Shown: in pieces, positions 48,329-58,012 of the stretch
How positions within the stretch are numbered: the stretch's first letter is position 1
Layout: the number at the start of each line of letters is the position of its first letter
Origin: CAWBRT01 sp963819175
Lineage (GTDB): Bacteria; Acidobacteriota; Terriglobia; Terriglobales; Acidobacteriaceae
Direction: 5' to 3'
Assembly (NCBI GenBank): GCA_963819175.1
Contig: CAWFVJ010000004.1
Coordinates: forward strand, 1 to 64,000
Length of the DNA: 64,000 nt
Notes under the pieces: model-generated
Databases searched by the model: none
The model's input: only the letters and a program-made list of their open reading frames with translations
What the model was told of the DNA's origin: nothing
Program-made: the position numbers and the translations under genes

Positions 48329-49069
48329 TCAACCGGCAAAGCCTTGCCCGGAAGGGATTTCCAGCGATTTGCGACTCGATCCGTAGCCCAGCGCCTCGGC
48401 CAGTTCGTGGGGGGAGTCGATGAGCACATCGGGGGCAGGGGACTTTAGCGAATCGGGGGAGAATCCATAGGTCACGCCGACGGCCCACATGCCGGAGTTT
48501 CGCGCCGTGAGCACATCGTTTTGCGAGTCGCCAATCATCACCGCCTCGCCGGGTTCCGTCGAGGTCTCGCGCAGCAAAGTCAATGCTCCGAGCGGGTCCG
48601 GCTTCTTGGTCTCAAAGCTGTTGCCGCCGTAAACGCGGACGAACAAATCCTCCATGCCCAGGCCTTTGACGATTCGCTGCGAAGCGCTTATCGGCTTGTT
48701 GGTGAGCACGGCCATGGCTACGTTGCCGTTGGTATGCCGGCGGATGGCACGCAGGGCGTCGATCATGCCGTCGTATGCATGGGTATTGTCGAGCGTGTGT
48801 TCGCGGTAGTGCTTGATGAAAAGGTCGAAGGCTTCGCGGACGAAGTTCTCATCCGCCGGATCGCCAAGGGCGCGGCGGACCAGCATATTCGCGCCATCTC
48901 CGATGTAGCTGGCGATCAGGCTGACGGGAAGCTCCGGGCGCTGGAGCTTGCGCAACATGGCGTTCACGGCGTTTGCCAAGTCCACTTGGCTGTCAACCAG
49001 GGTGCCGTCCAGGTCAAAAACCAGCAGTTTGATGTTTTCTATGGGAATCGCTTTATTCTTGCGGATCAT
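48329..49069 (-). CDS. gph: HAD-family phosphoglycolate phosphatase-like hydrolase
   Basis: 246 residues. HAD motifs: I in LLVFDLDGTLVDSQVDLANAV (nucleophile Asp), II in MAVLTNKPISAS, III Lys in FETKKPDPLGALTLL, IV in AVMIGDSQNDVLTARNSGMWAVGVTYGF. The four-helix cap (LPVSLIASYIGDGANMLVRRALG) is the Gph type that releases glycolate from 2-phosphoglycolate formed in DNA repair or by RuBisCO. ATG at 49069 is preferred to the longer frame (49105), whose N-terminus looks non-coding. Monocistronic; specificity within HAD subclass IA is always uncertain. Confidence 0.8.
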   Translation of the reverse strand: MIRKNKAIPIENIKLLVFDLDGTLVDSQVDLANAVNAMLRKLQRPELPVSLIASYIGDGANMLVRRALGDPADENFVREAFDLFIKHYREHTLDNTHAYDGMIDALRAIRRHTNGNVAMAVLTNKPISASQRIVKGLGMEDLFVRVYGGNSFETKKPDPLGALTLLRETSTEPGEAVMIGDSQNDVLTARNSGMWAVGVTYGFSPDSLKSPAPDVLIDSPHELAEALGYGSSRKSLEIPSGQGFAG

Positions 49070-49562
49070 CCATCTAAGTATATGACGAGGGAGGCTTTGG
49101 CCCATAACCGGGGTGCCGGGGTCGGGCGAGCACTGCGGATCGGAATTGCGCTTATTTTGGCAGTTTTACAGGTGACAACGTGGGTTGCTATGTCCGATAA
49201 CGATATACGTCCGATAACGGGCGCTTGTCTCAAAAACCGGGGCGAATAGCCTCAGGGGCTGAAGCCCGGGTTCTTGTTGGCTATGTGACGGCGTGGCTAA
49301 AGAGGCTGCTGAAAAACTCGTTGGAGTGGCATCCTGAGGGCGAGCCGATTTTGCGCGTCCGAAAGATCTGCTTTGCTTTAAGCACGCGCAAACAGCAGAT
49401 CCTCGCCGGCGCTCAGGATGACACCTCAGAAACTCAAGATGACGTGGCAGGGAAGAATCCAGGGTGCAGGGTACTTCGCTGGAACCGGCGTTTTTGGGTC
49501 AATAGATTCGTCGCCGGGGTGAGATGCCGGTGCATCAAAAGCGTTAGAGGTTGAGGAACCGA
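49070..49562. other. 493-bp gene-free stretch with family C and family A repeats
   Basis: Between divergent gph and E1. A family C element (CCTCAGGGGCTGAAGCCCGGG, about 49248) and a family A MITE-like copy (49301-49437) fill the right half. The left 150 bp hold no recognisable feature. Confidence 0.55.
49301..49437. repeat. MITE-like family A repeat
   Basis: It starts AGAGGCTGCTGAAAAACTCG, then GTGGCATCCTGAG and GATCTGCTTTGC; the right arm reads AGCAGATCCTCGCCGGCGCT, CAGGATGACACCTCAG and AAACTC. The TIR and internal order match the copy at 1579. Confidence 0.68.
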
Positions 49563-51749
49563 ATGGCAACGATCAAGGCTGAATTGAGAACCACATCGGC
49601 CTACGAAGGTTTAACGACCAACCAACTGATCGATATCTACCGGCTGATGTATCTCTCGCGCCGCATTGACGATCGTGAAATCGTGCTCAAGCGCCAGCAA
49701 AAAGTTTTTTTTCAGATTTCAGGAGCCGGCCACGAAGCGTTGCTGGTGGCGGCCGGATTGGCGCTGAAGCCGGGTCACGACTGGTTCTATCCCTATTACC
49801 GCGACCGCGCGCTGTGCCTCACTCTGGGGATGACGGCGCTCGAACAGCTCCTGGGCGCGGTGGGCGCGGCGGACGACCCAAGCTCCGGCGGGCGGCAGAT
49901 GCCTTCGCACTGGGGCAGCGCGCGGTTGAACATTGTGACGGGGTCATCTCCCACGGGAACACAATTCTTGCAGGCTGTGGGCTGCGCCGATGCCGGCAGG
50001 TACTTCAACCGGAATCCGCAGGCGGCGGAGAGGGCCACGGGGGACTATCGCGAGTTCAAGGAAGTGGTGCACCACTCCGACGAGGTGGTGTACGTCTCCG
50101 GCGGCGAGGGCACAACCTCGGAGGGAGAATTCTGGGAGGCGATGAACGCCGCCTCGAATCTTCGGCTGCCCATGCTGTTCATGATCGAGGACAACGAGTA
50201 CGCCATTTCGGTGCCCGTCGAGGTGCAGACCGCGGGCGGCAGCATCAGCCGGCTGGTGGCGAACTTTCCAAATTTTCACTTCGAAGAGTGCGACGGATGC
50301 GACCCGCTGGCAAGCTACGCGGCGGTGAGGCGTGCGGTTGAACACATTCGCGCGGGCAACGGGCCTGCGATGGTACACGGGCACGTCATACGTCCATACT
50401 CGCATTCGCTGTCGGACGATGAGAAGTTGTACCGGCCCGAGGCCGAGCGCCGCACCCAGGTGGAACGCGATCCGATCACGCGCTTTCAGCTTTTTCTGAT
50501 TCGTGAAGGCATTCTCGACGAGCAATCGATTGGCGAGCTGGAGAAAAGCGTCGATGAGGAGGTGCAGCACGCCGCCGATCAGGCGTTGAGCGCCGCCATT
50601 CCCGCCGCCGACAGCTACAAGCAGCACGTGTACTCCGCCGTACTCGATCCGACTTCATCCGCCTTCGAGACGAAGCCGCACTATGAACCCGCAGCCGAAA
50701 CAAATTTGCGCAGCGGCACGGAAAAGACGATGGCGGACCTCATCAACACTTGCCTGCGCGACGAGATGGCACGCGATCCGCGCATCATCGTCTTTGGAGA
50801 AGACATCGCCGACTGCTCGCGCTGCCGCTACCTGGAAGAAAAGCTGGTCAAGGGCAAGGGAGGAGTTTTCAAGCTCACCGCGAACTTGCAGTGCACCTAT
50901 GGCCCGGAGCGCGTCTTCAACACTCCGCTGGCAGAGGCCAGCATCGTGGGGCGCGCCATCGGCATGGCGACACGCGGGTTGAAGCCGGTGGTCGAGATAC
51001 AGTTCTTCGACTACATCTGGCCGGCAATGCAGCAACTGCGGAACGAGATGCCGCTGATTCGCTGGCGCTCCAACGGCGCTTTCTCGTGTCCGGCGGTAGT
51101 GCGGGTGGCAATCGGCGGCTACCTGACCGGCGGCTCGATCTATCACTCGCAGAGCGGCGAGAGCATCTTTACCCACACCCCCGGCATGCGCGTGGTCTTT
51201 CCCTCAAATGCGCTGGACGCCGCCGGATTGCTGCGCACGGCAATGCGTTGCGATGACCCTGTGCTGTTCCTGGAGCACAAGCGCTTGTACCGCGAGGCCT
51301 ACGGGCGCGCGATGTATCCCGGCCCGGACTACATGGTTCCGTTCGGCAAGGCGAAGGTGGTGAGAGAAGGCGCCGACTTGACGGTGGTGACCTACGGAGC
51401 GACTCTGCCGCGCGCTTTGCAGGCCGCGCAGGCACTCGAACGCGACGAGGGAGCGAAGGCGGAAGTGATCGATCTGCGCAGCTTGAGCCCGTACGATTGG
51501 GACGCCATTGCGACCTCGGTGAGCAAAACCAGCCGCGCGCTGGTGGTACACGAGGACATGCTGAGCTGGGGCTATGGAGCGGAGATCGCCGCGCGAATCG
51601 GGGATGAATTGTTTGACCAGCTCGACGCGCCGGTGCGGCGCGTGGCGGCGAAAGATAGCTTCGTGGGCTATCAGCCGATTATGGAAGATGCGATTCTGCC
51701 GCAGATGAATGACATCCTTCAGGGCATGCGGGAGCTTGTGCGGTACTGA
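49563..51749 (+). CDS. Fused alpha/beta E1 of a 2-oxoacid dehydrogenase complex
   Basis: 728 residues, intact. ATG 49563 has GAGGAA 6 bases upstream. The first half is E1-alpha: RQQKVFFQISGAGHEALLVAAGLAL, HWGSARLN, and the thiamine-diphosphate motif VSGGEGTTSEGEFWEAMNAASNLRLPMLFMIEDNEYAIS. The second half (from about residue 385) is E1-beta: EKTMADLINTCLRDEM, IIVFGEDIADC, NTPLAEASIVGRAIGMATRG, VVEIQFFDYIWPAMQQL, and a transketolase C-domain (VTYGATLPRALQAAQAL; VHEDMLSWGYGAEIAARI). The fusion resembles branched-chain or pyruvate-type E1 of several Acidobacteriota and Bacteroidota. E2 and E3 are not in the window. The last 29 bp are duplicated downstream (see findings). Confidence 0.9.
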   Translation: MATIKAELRTTSAYEGLTTNQLIDIYRLMYLSRRIDDREIVLKRQQKVFFQISGAGHEALLVAAGLALKPGHDWFYPYYRDRALCLTLGMTALEQLLGAVGAADDPSSGGRQMPSHWGSARLNIVTGSSPTGTQFLQAVGCADAGRYFNRNPQAAERATGDYREFKEVVHHSDEVVYVSGGEGTTSEGEFWEAMNAASNLRLPMLFMIEDNEYAISVPVEVQTAGGSISRLVANFPNFHFEECDGCDPLASYAAVRRAVEHIRAGNGPAMVHGHVIRPYSHSLSDDEKLYRPEAERRTQVERDPITRFQLFLIREGILDEQSIGELEKSVDEEVQHAADQALSAAIPAADSYKQHVYSAVLDPTSSAFETKPHYEPAAETNLRSGTEKTMADLINTCLRDEMARDPRIIVFGEDIADCSRCRYLEEKLVKGKGGVFKLTANLQCTYGPERVFNTPLAEASIVGRAIGMATRGLKPVVEIQFFDYIWPAMQQLRNEMPLIRWRSNGAFSCPAVVRVAIGGYLTGGSIYHSQSGESIFTHTPGMRVVFPSNALDAAGLLRTAMRCDDPVLFLEHKRLYREAYGRAMYPGPDYMVPFGKAKVVREGADLTVVTYGATLPRALQAAQALERDEGAKAEVIDLRSLSPYDWDAIATSVSKTSRALVVHEDMLSWGYGAEIAARIGDELFDQLDAPVRRVAAKDSFVGYQPIMEDAILPQMNDILQGMRELVRY

Positions 51750-52049
51750 AGTTCGATTGATCCCCACATTAGCCAACTGCGGCAAATGTGGGCCACCACG
51801 GAGAAGAGGAAACTACCCCATGTTAGCCAAAAGCGGGCGAACATGGGGCACCGGGCATGCGCGAGCTTGTGCGGTACTGAAATGATCGAATGTATCCCAC
51901 GTCAGTACCAAAAGCGGGACGGGACCGGGCTTGTGCGGCATCGAAGCGATTGATCCCCACATGAGCAACGCAGCAGAGTGGGCACCACGGAGAGAAATAT
52001 CATGCTAGCAGCGGCAGATGTGGGGCACCGCGCAAATGTGGGCCACCAT
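51722..52049. repeat. Tandem copies of the E1 gene end interleaved with family B hairpins
   Basis: The last 29 bp of the E1 gene (51722-51750) recur at 51853-51881 with one mismatch and, more diverged, at about 51928-51966. Between and after them are family B hairpins: CCCACATTAGCC / GGCAAATGTGGG, CCCCATGTTAGCC / GGCGAACATGGGG, and others ending GGGCACC or GGGCCACC. There is no gene. Confidence 0.8.
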
Positions 52050-52053
52050 ACCT

Positions 52054-52563
52054 TTACTGAATGGTTGGACTGGTGGCAGTGGCAGCGGACCCATTGTTAA
52101 AGTGAATCATGGCAGTGCCGTCGGTGTAGAAAAATTTGTTTCCCGTTGAACCGACGTGATGCGGTTGTCCGGTCAGCGTGTAGCCCACGTTTGCATCGGC
52201 TGTGTAAGTGAAATAGTAGCCACTCTTGCCGGAGCTGGCAGCAGAAGTTGCGGCTCCGAGCGTGGCGTCGATCAGGCAGGCGCCTGCCGATGTCGGGCTG
52301 GTGCAAGCGGAACCCGCCAAAGAGGGCAGGTCTGCCGAATAACCAGTTGACGGATAAGTTGTTATGTACGTGATCTCGGCGGTGTTGATCGTGCGCAGCG
52401 AACCGACTGCGGATGCCTCGTTTGCCGCAATACGAGAGCGGAGCAAGTTCGGAATGGCAATGGCGGCGATGATCAGAATGATCGCCACAACGATCAACAG
52501 CTCAATTAGCGAGAAACCCTTTTGTTTTTGGTTATGTTCCATGATCGACACTCTTTTTGCCAT
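52054..52563 (-). CDS. pilA: Type IV pilin-like protein (PilA)
   Basis: 169 residues from ATG 52563, which has GAAGGT 4-5 bases upstream (ATG 52542 gives a shorter leader). Prepilin peptidase site: leader ending QKQKG, then FSLIELLIVVAIILIIAAIAIPNLLRSRIAANEA, the classic Phe+1, Glu+5 hydrophobic helix. A small globular domain follows with repeated Ser/Thr/Ala/Gly, a Cys pair (SACTSP...GACLID) and YYFTYTADANVGYTL. This is a major-pilin or pseudopilin type. No pil assembly genes are in the window. A sigma-54 promoter match and palindrome lie upstream. Confidence 0.88.
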   Translation of the reverse strand: MAKRVSIMEHNQKQKGFSLIELLIVVAIILIIAAIAIPNLLRSRIAANEASAVGSLRTINTAEITYITTYPSTGYSADLPSLAGSACTSPTSAGACLIDATLGAATSAASSGKSGYYFTYTADANVGYTLTGQPHHVGSTGNKFFYTDGTAMIHFNNGSAATATSPTIQ

Positions 52564-52588
52564 TTGACCTTCAATATCCGGGAATTTG

Positions 52589-52608
52589 AGAGCAGTTAGG
52601 ATGCCGAA
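52589..52608 (-). promoter_or_regulatory. Sigma-54-type promoter match upstream of pilA
   Basis: The minus strand reads CGGCATCCTAACTGCT: GG (52605-52604) and GC (52593-52592) separated by ten bases, one mismatch in each box (CGGCA for TGGCA, CTGCT for TTGCT). The start would fall near 52580, 17 bases before ATG 52563. Pilin genes are sigma-54 dependent in several phyla (established for Pseudomonas and Myxococcus). Confidence 0.45.
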
Positions 52609-52614
52609 GGACAC

Positions 52615-53098
52615 TAGCCCTTTAGTGTTGTGAATGAAATCTCTGCAAACGGTTGAATCTAAAAAGAAATACCTCGGAAAAGATCAGCGATTGCCAATGA
52701 CGATATAGTTACCATGACAAAAATCGTCAAACGTCTTAGACGTATTTTGTCATTTATCGCGCTATCTCCTGCTCGTGGTGGAGGTTATCAGACACGGCTA
52801 AAGGACTCTCTGATTGGCAATCAGGATTACTAAACGATCAACATTTAGCTGGGGTACCCACGAAAGCAACTACCCCACGTTAGCCCAACAGCGGGGCGGA
52901 ACGTGGGGCACCTGTGCGGTTGTCGCCAACAGCTCGCTTACGCTAATCCTGACGGGATGGATTCATTTGTAAGGGTCTCGCAGAGTGGGGTACCGGCGGC
53001 AGAAGAAACTACCCCAGGTTAGCCAAAAACGGGCGAACCTGGGGCACCCGCGATTCCAATCCCACATTAGCCAACTGCGGGCAAATGTGGGCCACCAG
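52615..53098. other. Gene-free stretch upstream of pilA, with family B hairpins
   Basis: Right half: hairpins CCCCACGTTAGCCC / GGCGGAACGTGGGG (about 52868-52911), CCCCAGGTTAGCC / GGGCGAACCTGGGG (53010-53047) and CCCACATTAGCC / GGGCAAATGTGGG (53061-53093), each ending in CACC. Left half: the pilA control region. No coding signal. Confidence 0.7.
52714..52753. promoter_or_regulatory. 40-bp palindrome, candidate enhancer/operator for pilA
   Basis: ATGACAAAAATCGTC and GACGTATTTTGTCAT are inverted copies (13 of 15 match) around a 10-bp centre that itself contains ACGTCTTAGACG. It lies about 130-170 bp upstream of the predicted pilA start, the usual place for an activator enhancer. Confidence 0.55.
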
Positions 53099-54115
53099 TT
53101 ATTTCTTGATGGTCGATTCAGGGCGGCCTTTGGGGGCCAGGTCGATGGCCTGGCGCAGGGCTTCCAGCATGCTACGTTCGTCGGCTTTGCCGGTGCCCGC
53201 GATGTCGAAAGCGGTGCCGTGATCGACGGAGGTGCGCACCACGGGGAGTCCGACCGTGATGTTTACACCGGCCTCTATGCCCAGCACCTTGATCGGTCCG
53301 TGACCCTGGTCGTGGTACATGGCGACGACGCAATCGAAGTCTCCGCGCGCGGCCCGGAAGAAGAGCGTATCGGCCGGCAAAGGACCTTCCACCTGCCATC
53401 CGCGCTCTAGGCATTGGCGAATTGCCGGTTCGATTTTCTCTTCCTCTTCACCGTGTCCAAAAAGGCCGTGTTCGCCGGCGTGCGGATTGATGGCGCAGAC
53501 GCCAATACGCGGGGTCTTGATGCCGGCTTTGACCAGGGTTTCCTGTGCCCGCTCGATGGTGCGCTCCACCAAGCCGGGGTTGATGGCGGCGATGGCATCG
53601 ATCAGACCGATGTGGGTGGTGACATGGATGACCCGGAGTTTGGGCGCTACCAGCAGCATGCTGACTTCCTTGGTGCCGGTGAGATGGGCGAGCATCTCGG
53701 TGTGTCCGGGGAAGATGTGTCCTGCCATGTGCAGGGCTTCCTTGTTGAGCGGGGCGGTGCAGATGGCGTCCGCTTCTTTGGCAAGGGCCAGGCGGGCGGC
53801 GCATTCGATAAAACGGTAGGCGGCTTCTCCGCCGGCGGGCGACAGTTTTCCGAAGGCAAGATCTGGCGGCACCACGGCGATGTCGATCACGTCGACCGTG
53901 CCGGGCTTGTACTTGCCGTCGGCGGGCGTGGCGACAGCATTGAGGGCGAGGTTGACGCCAGCGATCTTGCCGGCTTGACGCAGCCGTCCGAGGTCGCCAA
54001 TGACCAGAGGGCGGCAGCGGTCAAACAGATCCGCGTGGGCAAGGCTCTTCATGATGATTTCAGGTCCGACCCCGGCGGGATCGCCCATGGTAATCGCAAT
54101 AATTGGACGTGACAT
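53099..54115 (-). CDS. pdxA: PdxA-family 4-phosphate dehydrogenase
   Basis: 338 residues, intact, full length. Motifs of the PdxA metal and substrate sites: ITMGDPAGVGPEIIMKSL, ICTAPLNKEALHMAGHIFPGHTEMLA, VTTHIGLIDAI, ICAINPHAGE-type GVCAINPHAGEHGLFG, VVAMYHDQGHGPIKVLG and VRTSVDHGTAFDIAGTG (His ligands). PdxA oxidises 4-phosphohydroxy-threonine in vitamin B6 synthesis; PdxA2 paralogues act on D-threonate or D-erythronate 4-phosphate. The four-carbon acid sugar kinase upstream on the same strand points to the second, catabolic role, but motifs alone do not decide. The end is followed by family B hairpins. Confidence 0.9.
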   Translation of the reverse strand: MSRPIIAITMGDPAGVGPEIIMKSLAHADLFDRCRPLVIGDLGRLRQAGKIAGVNLALNAVATPADGKYKPGTVDVIDIAVVPPDLAFGKLSPAGGEAAYRFIECAARLALAKEADAICTAPLNKEALHMAGHIFPGHTEMLAHLTGTKEVSMLLVAPKLRVIHVTTHIGLIDAIAAINPGLVERTIERAQETLVKAGIKTPRIGVCAINPHAGEHGLFGHGEEEEKIEPAIRQCLERGWQVEGPLPADTLFFRAARGDFDCVVAMYHDQGHGPIKVLGIEAGVNITVGLPVVRTSVDHGTAFDIAGTGKADERSMLEALRQAIDLAPKGRPESTIKK

Positions 54116-54346
54116 AAGTTGATCCTAACGCAGTACGATAAACGTAGATCGCATAAATACGTTTGGAAAAAACGGCAATCCCCTCAGGGGCTAAAGCCCG
54201 GGCTTTTTCTGAGTTTGGACGGCATGGCTAAAGCCATGCCCCTTCAAAGAACTTTCATGAAACATGCCTATGCGAAATACATAGATTCTTCGCCTCTGGC
54301 TCAGAATGACACCTTCATCAGGTTATCCGACTGGTGACGCGCTGTT
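54116..54346. repeat. Family C hairpin and half family A repeat between pdxA and the kinase gene
   Basis: CCCTCAGGGGCTAAAGCCCGGGC (about 54181-54203) and GGCATGGCTAAAGCCATGCC (about 54222-54241) form two hairpins. Then ATTCTTCGCCTCTGGCTC, AGAATGACACC is a half copy of family A. No gene. Confidence 0.65.
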
Positions 54347-55591
54347 CTAGCGGTGCAGCCTCTCCAGGCAGCGGCGCAAACTCTGAGCATCGCCGAAGGC
54401 TCCGGCTTTGGTGACCAGCGGTATCGACGCGGCACCGACCGTGATCCCCAGGGCCACGCCGGGCTCGACTTCATCGAGCAGCCGAATGGCATGGACTCCC
54501 AACTTCGTGAGCAGCGCGTTGACCGTGTCGCCGCCGGTGGCAACCAGTCCGGCGAAGGCATTGCCGGCGCTTGCAACGAATGCGGCCAGCCTCTCGGAGA
54601 GCACATCGCCACGCGAGAGATCGGGGTTGGCCGCCTTCTCCAACTCCAACAGGACATCCTGTTGAGCGGCGAAAAGCCGAGCAAGCTCCTTGGACTTCTG
54701 TTGCCAGAGAGGCGAGGACGGGCCGGCATAAAGCGCGTCTGAAGAAATGAGCAGATGACGCACGAGCCCCGACTCGACGAGAGTTTTTGCCTGCAAGCGC
54801 GAGGCTTCAGCGAGAGTGCCGACAACGACCAGCACGTTCTTTTGCCCAGGCATGAGAGGCGGTGTCTTCGCGGGCTTCGCGGAGCCGGTCTCCACCATGG
54901 CCAGCGCGGCAGCCAGTCCTGCGGAACCAACCCAGATAACGTCGTCGGCAATGGGTAGCGAGCCTTCGGCCACCGCTTCCAGGTCCGCTTCGGTTTTGGC
55001 GTCACAGACAACCGCCGCCAAACCGCGCGAGCGGGCGCCGAATAAGCGAGCCAGAACCTTCTCGGGATTGTGGCCGAGGTCATCGAGCGGCAGAACTTCG
55101 GCGCTGAGGCCGGCGCTGCCCAAGATCTCCACCAGGTTGGCGCTGGCATAGGTGTGCTCACGCGCCCACAAAGGAGTCTGCTCCAGCGGAACTCCCTGGA
55201 CGACGATGCTGCCGTTGACGGTGACGCGTCCGGTGCCGGGGAAAGCGGGAGCCACGATGGCGACCCGCGAACGGCCTTCAGATTGGGCGGGTGCATAAGC
55301 CAAAAGGGCCGCCAATTCAGCAGCCGGCTGGCCTCTGACGGTCGAATCAATCTTCTTATAGAGGCGCAGCCCAGGCCGGTAATGGGCGGCGAGTACGTCG
55401 ACCTGCGCTTTGGCTGCTTGCGCGGGAGGCAATCGGCGCGTGGCGGCATCAACCGAGAGCACCTGCACGGCACCGGCATCGGTGTGTTTCGCCCAGGCAA
55501 CGACAGATTCAAGACCGTGCTTGGCGAAAGCGATGGCGCAATCGGCGGCGCCGGTCAGATCATCGGCAATAATGAGCCAAGGGGACGTCAT
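54347..55591 (-). CDS. Four-carbon acid sugar kinase (DUF1537 family)
   Basis: 414 residues. ATG 55591 has GGAGGG 6 bases upstream; the frame is open further but unlike the family. N-terminal domain: PWLIIADDLTGAADCAIAFAKHG (substrate Asp pair), LYKKIDSTVRGQPAAELAALL. C-terminal nucleotide domain: VLVVVGTLAEASRLQAKTLVESG, GLVATGGDTVNALLTKLGVHAIRLLDEVEPGVALGI. Characterised members (OtnK, DtnK, DenD-linked kinases) phosphorylate D-threonate, D-erythronate or related C4 acids. With pdxA 231 bp downstream on the same strand it probably forms a C4-acid sugar catabolic pair. An aldolase or decarboxylase partner is not in the window. Confidence 0.86.
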   Translation of the reverse strand: MTSPWLIIADDLTGAADCAIAFAKHGLESVVAWAKHTDAGAVQVLSVDAATRRLPPAQAAKAQVDVLAAHYRPGLRLYKKIDSTVRGQPAAELAALLAYAPAQSEGRSRVAIVAPAFPGTGRVTVNGSIVVQGVPLEQTPLWAREHTYASANLVEILGSAGLSAEVLPLDDLGHNPEKVLARLFGARSRGLAAVVCDAKTEADLEAVAEGSLPIADDVIWVGSAGLAAALAMVETGSAKPAKTPPLMPGQKNVLVVVGTLAEASRLQAKTLVESGLVRHLLISSDALYAGPSSPLWQQKSKELARLFAAQQDVLLELEKAANPDLSRGDVLSERLAAFVASAGNAFAGLVATGGDTVNALLTKLGVHAIRLLDEVEPGVALGITVGAASIPLVTKAGAFGDAQSLRRCLERLHR

Positions 55592-56001
55592 GCAGCCCTC
55601 CATAGCTTCTCGGGTGAGTATCGGTACGAGAATAGCAGTAACCACTACGGGCGCGGCTATAAGAATTGTGCCCGGGGACTTGACTCCGGCCGCCAAAGTA
55701 CGCATTATTCCTGTCACCAACTGCGCCACATTTGCCAGCGGACGGCAAATATGGGCGGCCTACCAACTGCGGGATGTGAGCCACCTGTCCTTATCGATTT
55801 CGTGTCTCACGCCAGGGTTTACTTGAGCGTACCAGAGCAAAGCAGGCGAACGTGGGACCTGTACCTGGCAAATGTGGTCGACCAAAGAGGGGCGGGACGT
55901 GGGGCACCTGTACCTGGCAAATGTGGGCGACCAAAGAGGGGCGGGACGTGGGGCACCCGAAGGCAACCGTTGTGGCACATTCTGGAATTTAAGAGGTGAG
56001 C
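55592..56001. other. 410-bp divergent region with tandem repeat and degenerate family B hairpins
   Basis: Between the kinase and acyl-CoA ligase genes. A 49-bp unit is tandemly duplicated at 55857-55905 and 55906-55954 with one difference (GTGGTCGACC / GTGGGCGACC). Upstream (55725-55790) are decayed CCACATTTGCC / GGCAAATATGGG type hairpins. Promoters are not recognised. Confidence 0.65.
55857..55954. repeat. 49-bp tandem duplication
   Basis: Two copies, 48 of 49 identical, each containing CTGGCAAATGTGG and AGGGGCGGGACGTGGGGC, the right half of family B hairpins. A partial third copy begins at 55851. Confidence 0.85.
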
Positions 56002-57690
<1,689 letters not shown>

Positions 57691-57990
57691 GGGTATTGTG
57701 ATGAGGGGGGAAAGCCCCACCCAAGCTTCGCTTGAATGGGGCACCCGCCGAAGAAACTACCCCAGGTTAGCGCCGGACTGCGCGGCGCGGAACCTGGGGC
57801 ACCCGGGGGTATTGTGATGAGGGGGGAAAAGCCCCACCCCAGCTTCGCTTGAATGGGGCACCCGCACAAAAAACTACCCCAGGTTAGCGTCGAACTGCGC
57901 GACGCGGAACCTGGGGCACCCGGCACCCGCCAGGTTCCGTAAAAAGAAACTACCCCACCCTTCGCCAAAACCGGGCGAAAGGGTGGACCC
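57691..57990. repeat. 116-bp tandem duplication of family B hairpins, with compensatory changes
   Basis: Units 57691-57806 and 57807-57922 each hold a CCCCACCCAAGCTTCG-type hairpin and a CCCCAGGTTAGCG-type hairpin. In the second hairpin GCGCCG/CGGCGC (copy 1) becomes GCGTCG/CGACGC (copy 2), so both arms change together. A third hairpin, CCCACCCTTCGCC / GGGCGAAAGGGTGG, ends the array at about 57988. Confidence 0.85.
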
Positions 57991-58012
57991 GGCTCCCGGT
58001 GGTGAGCAATAC

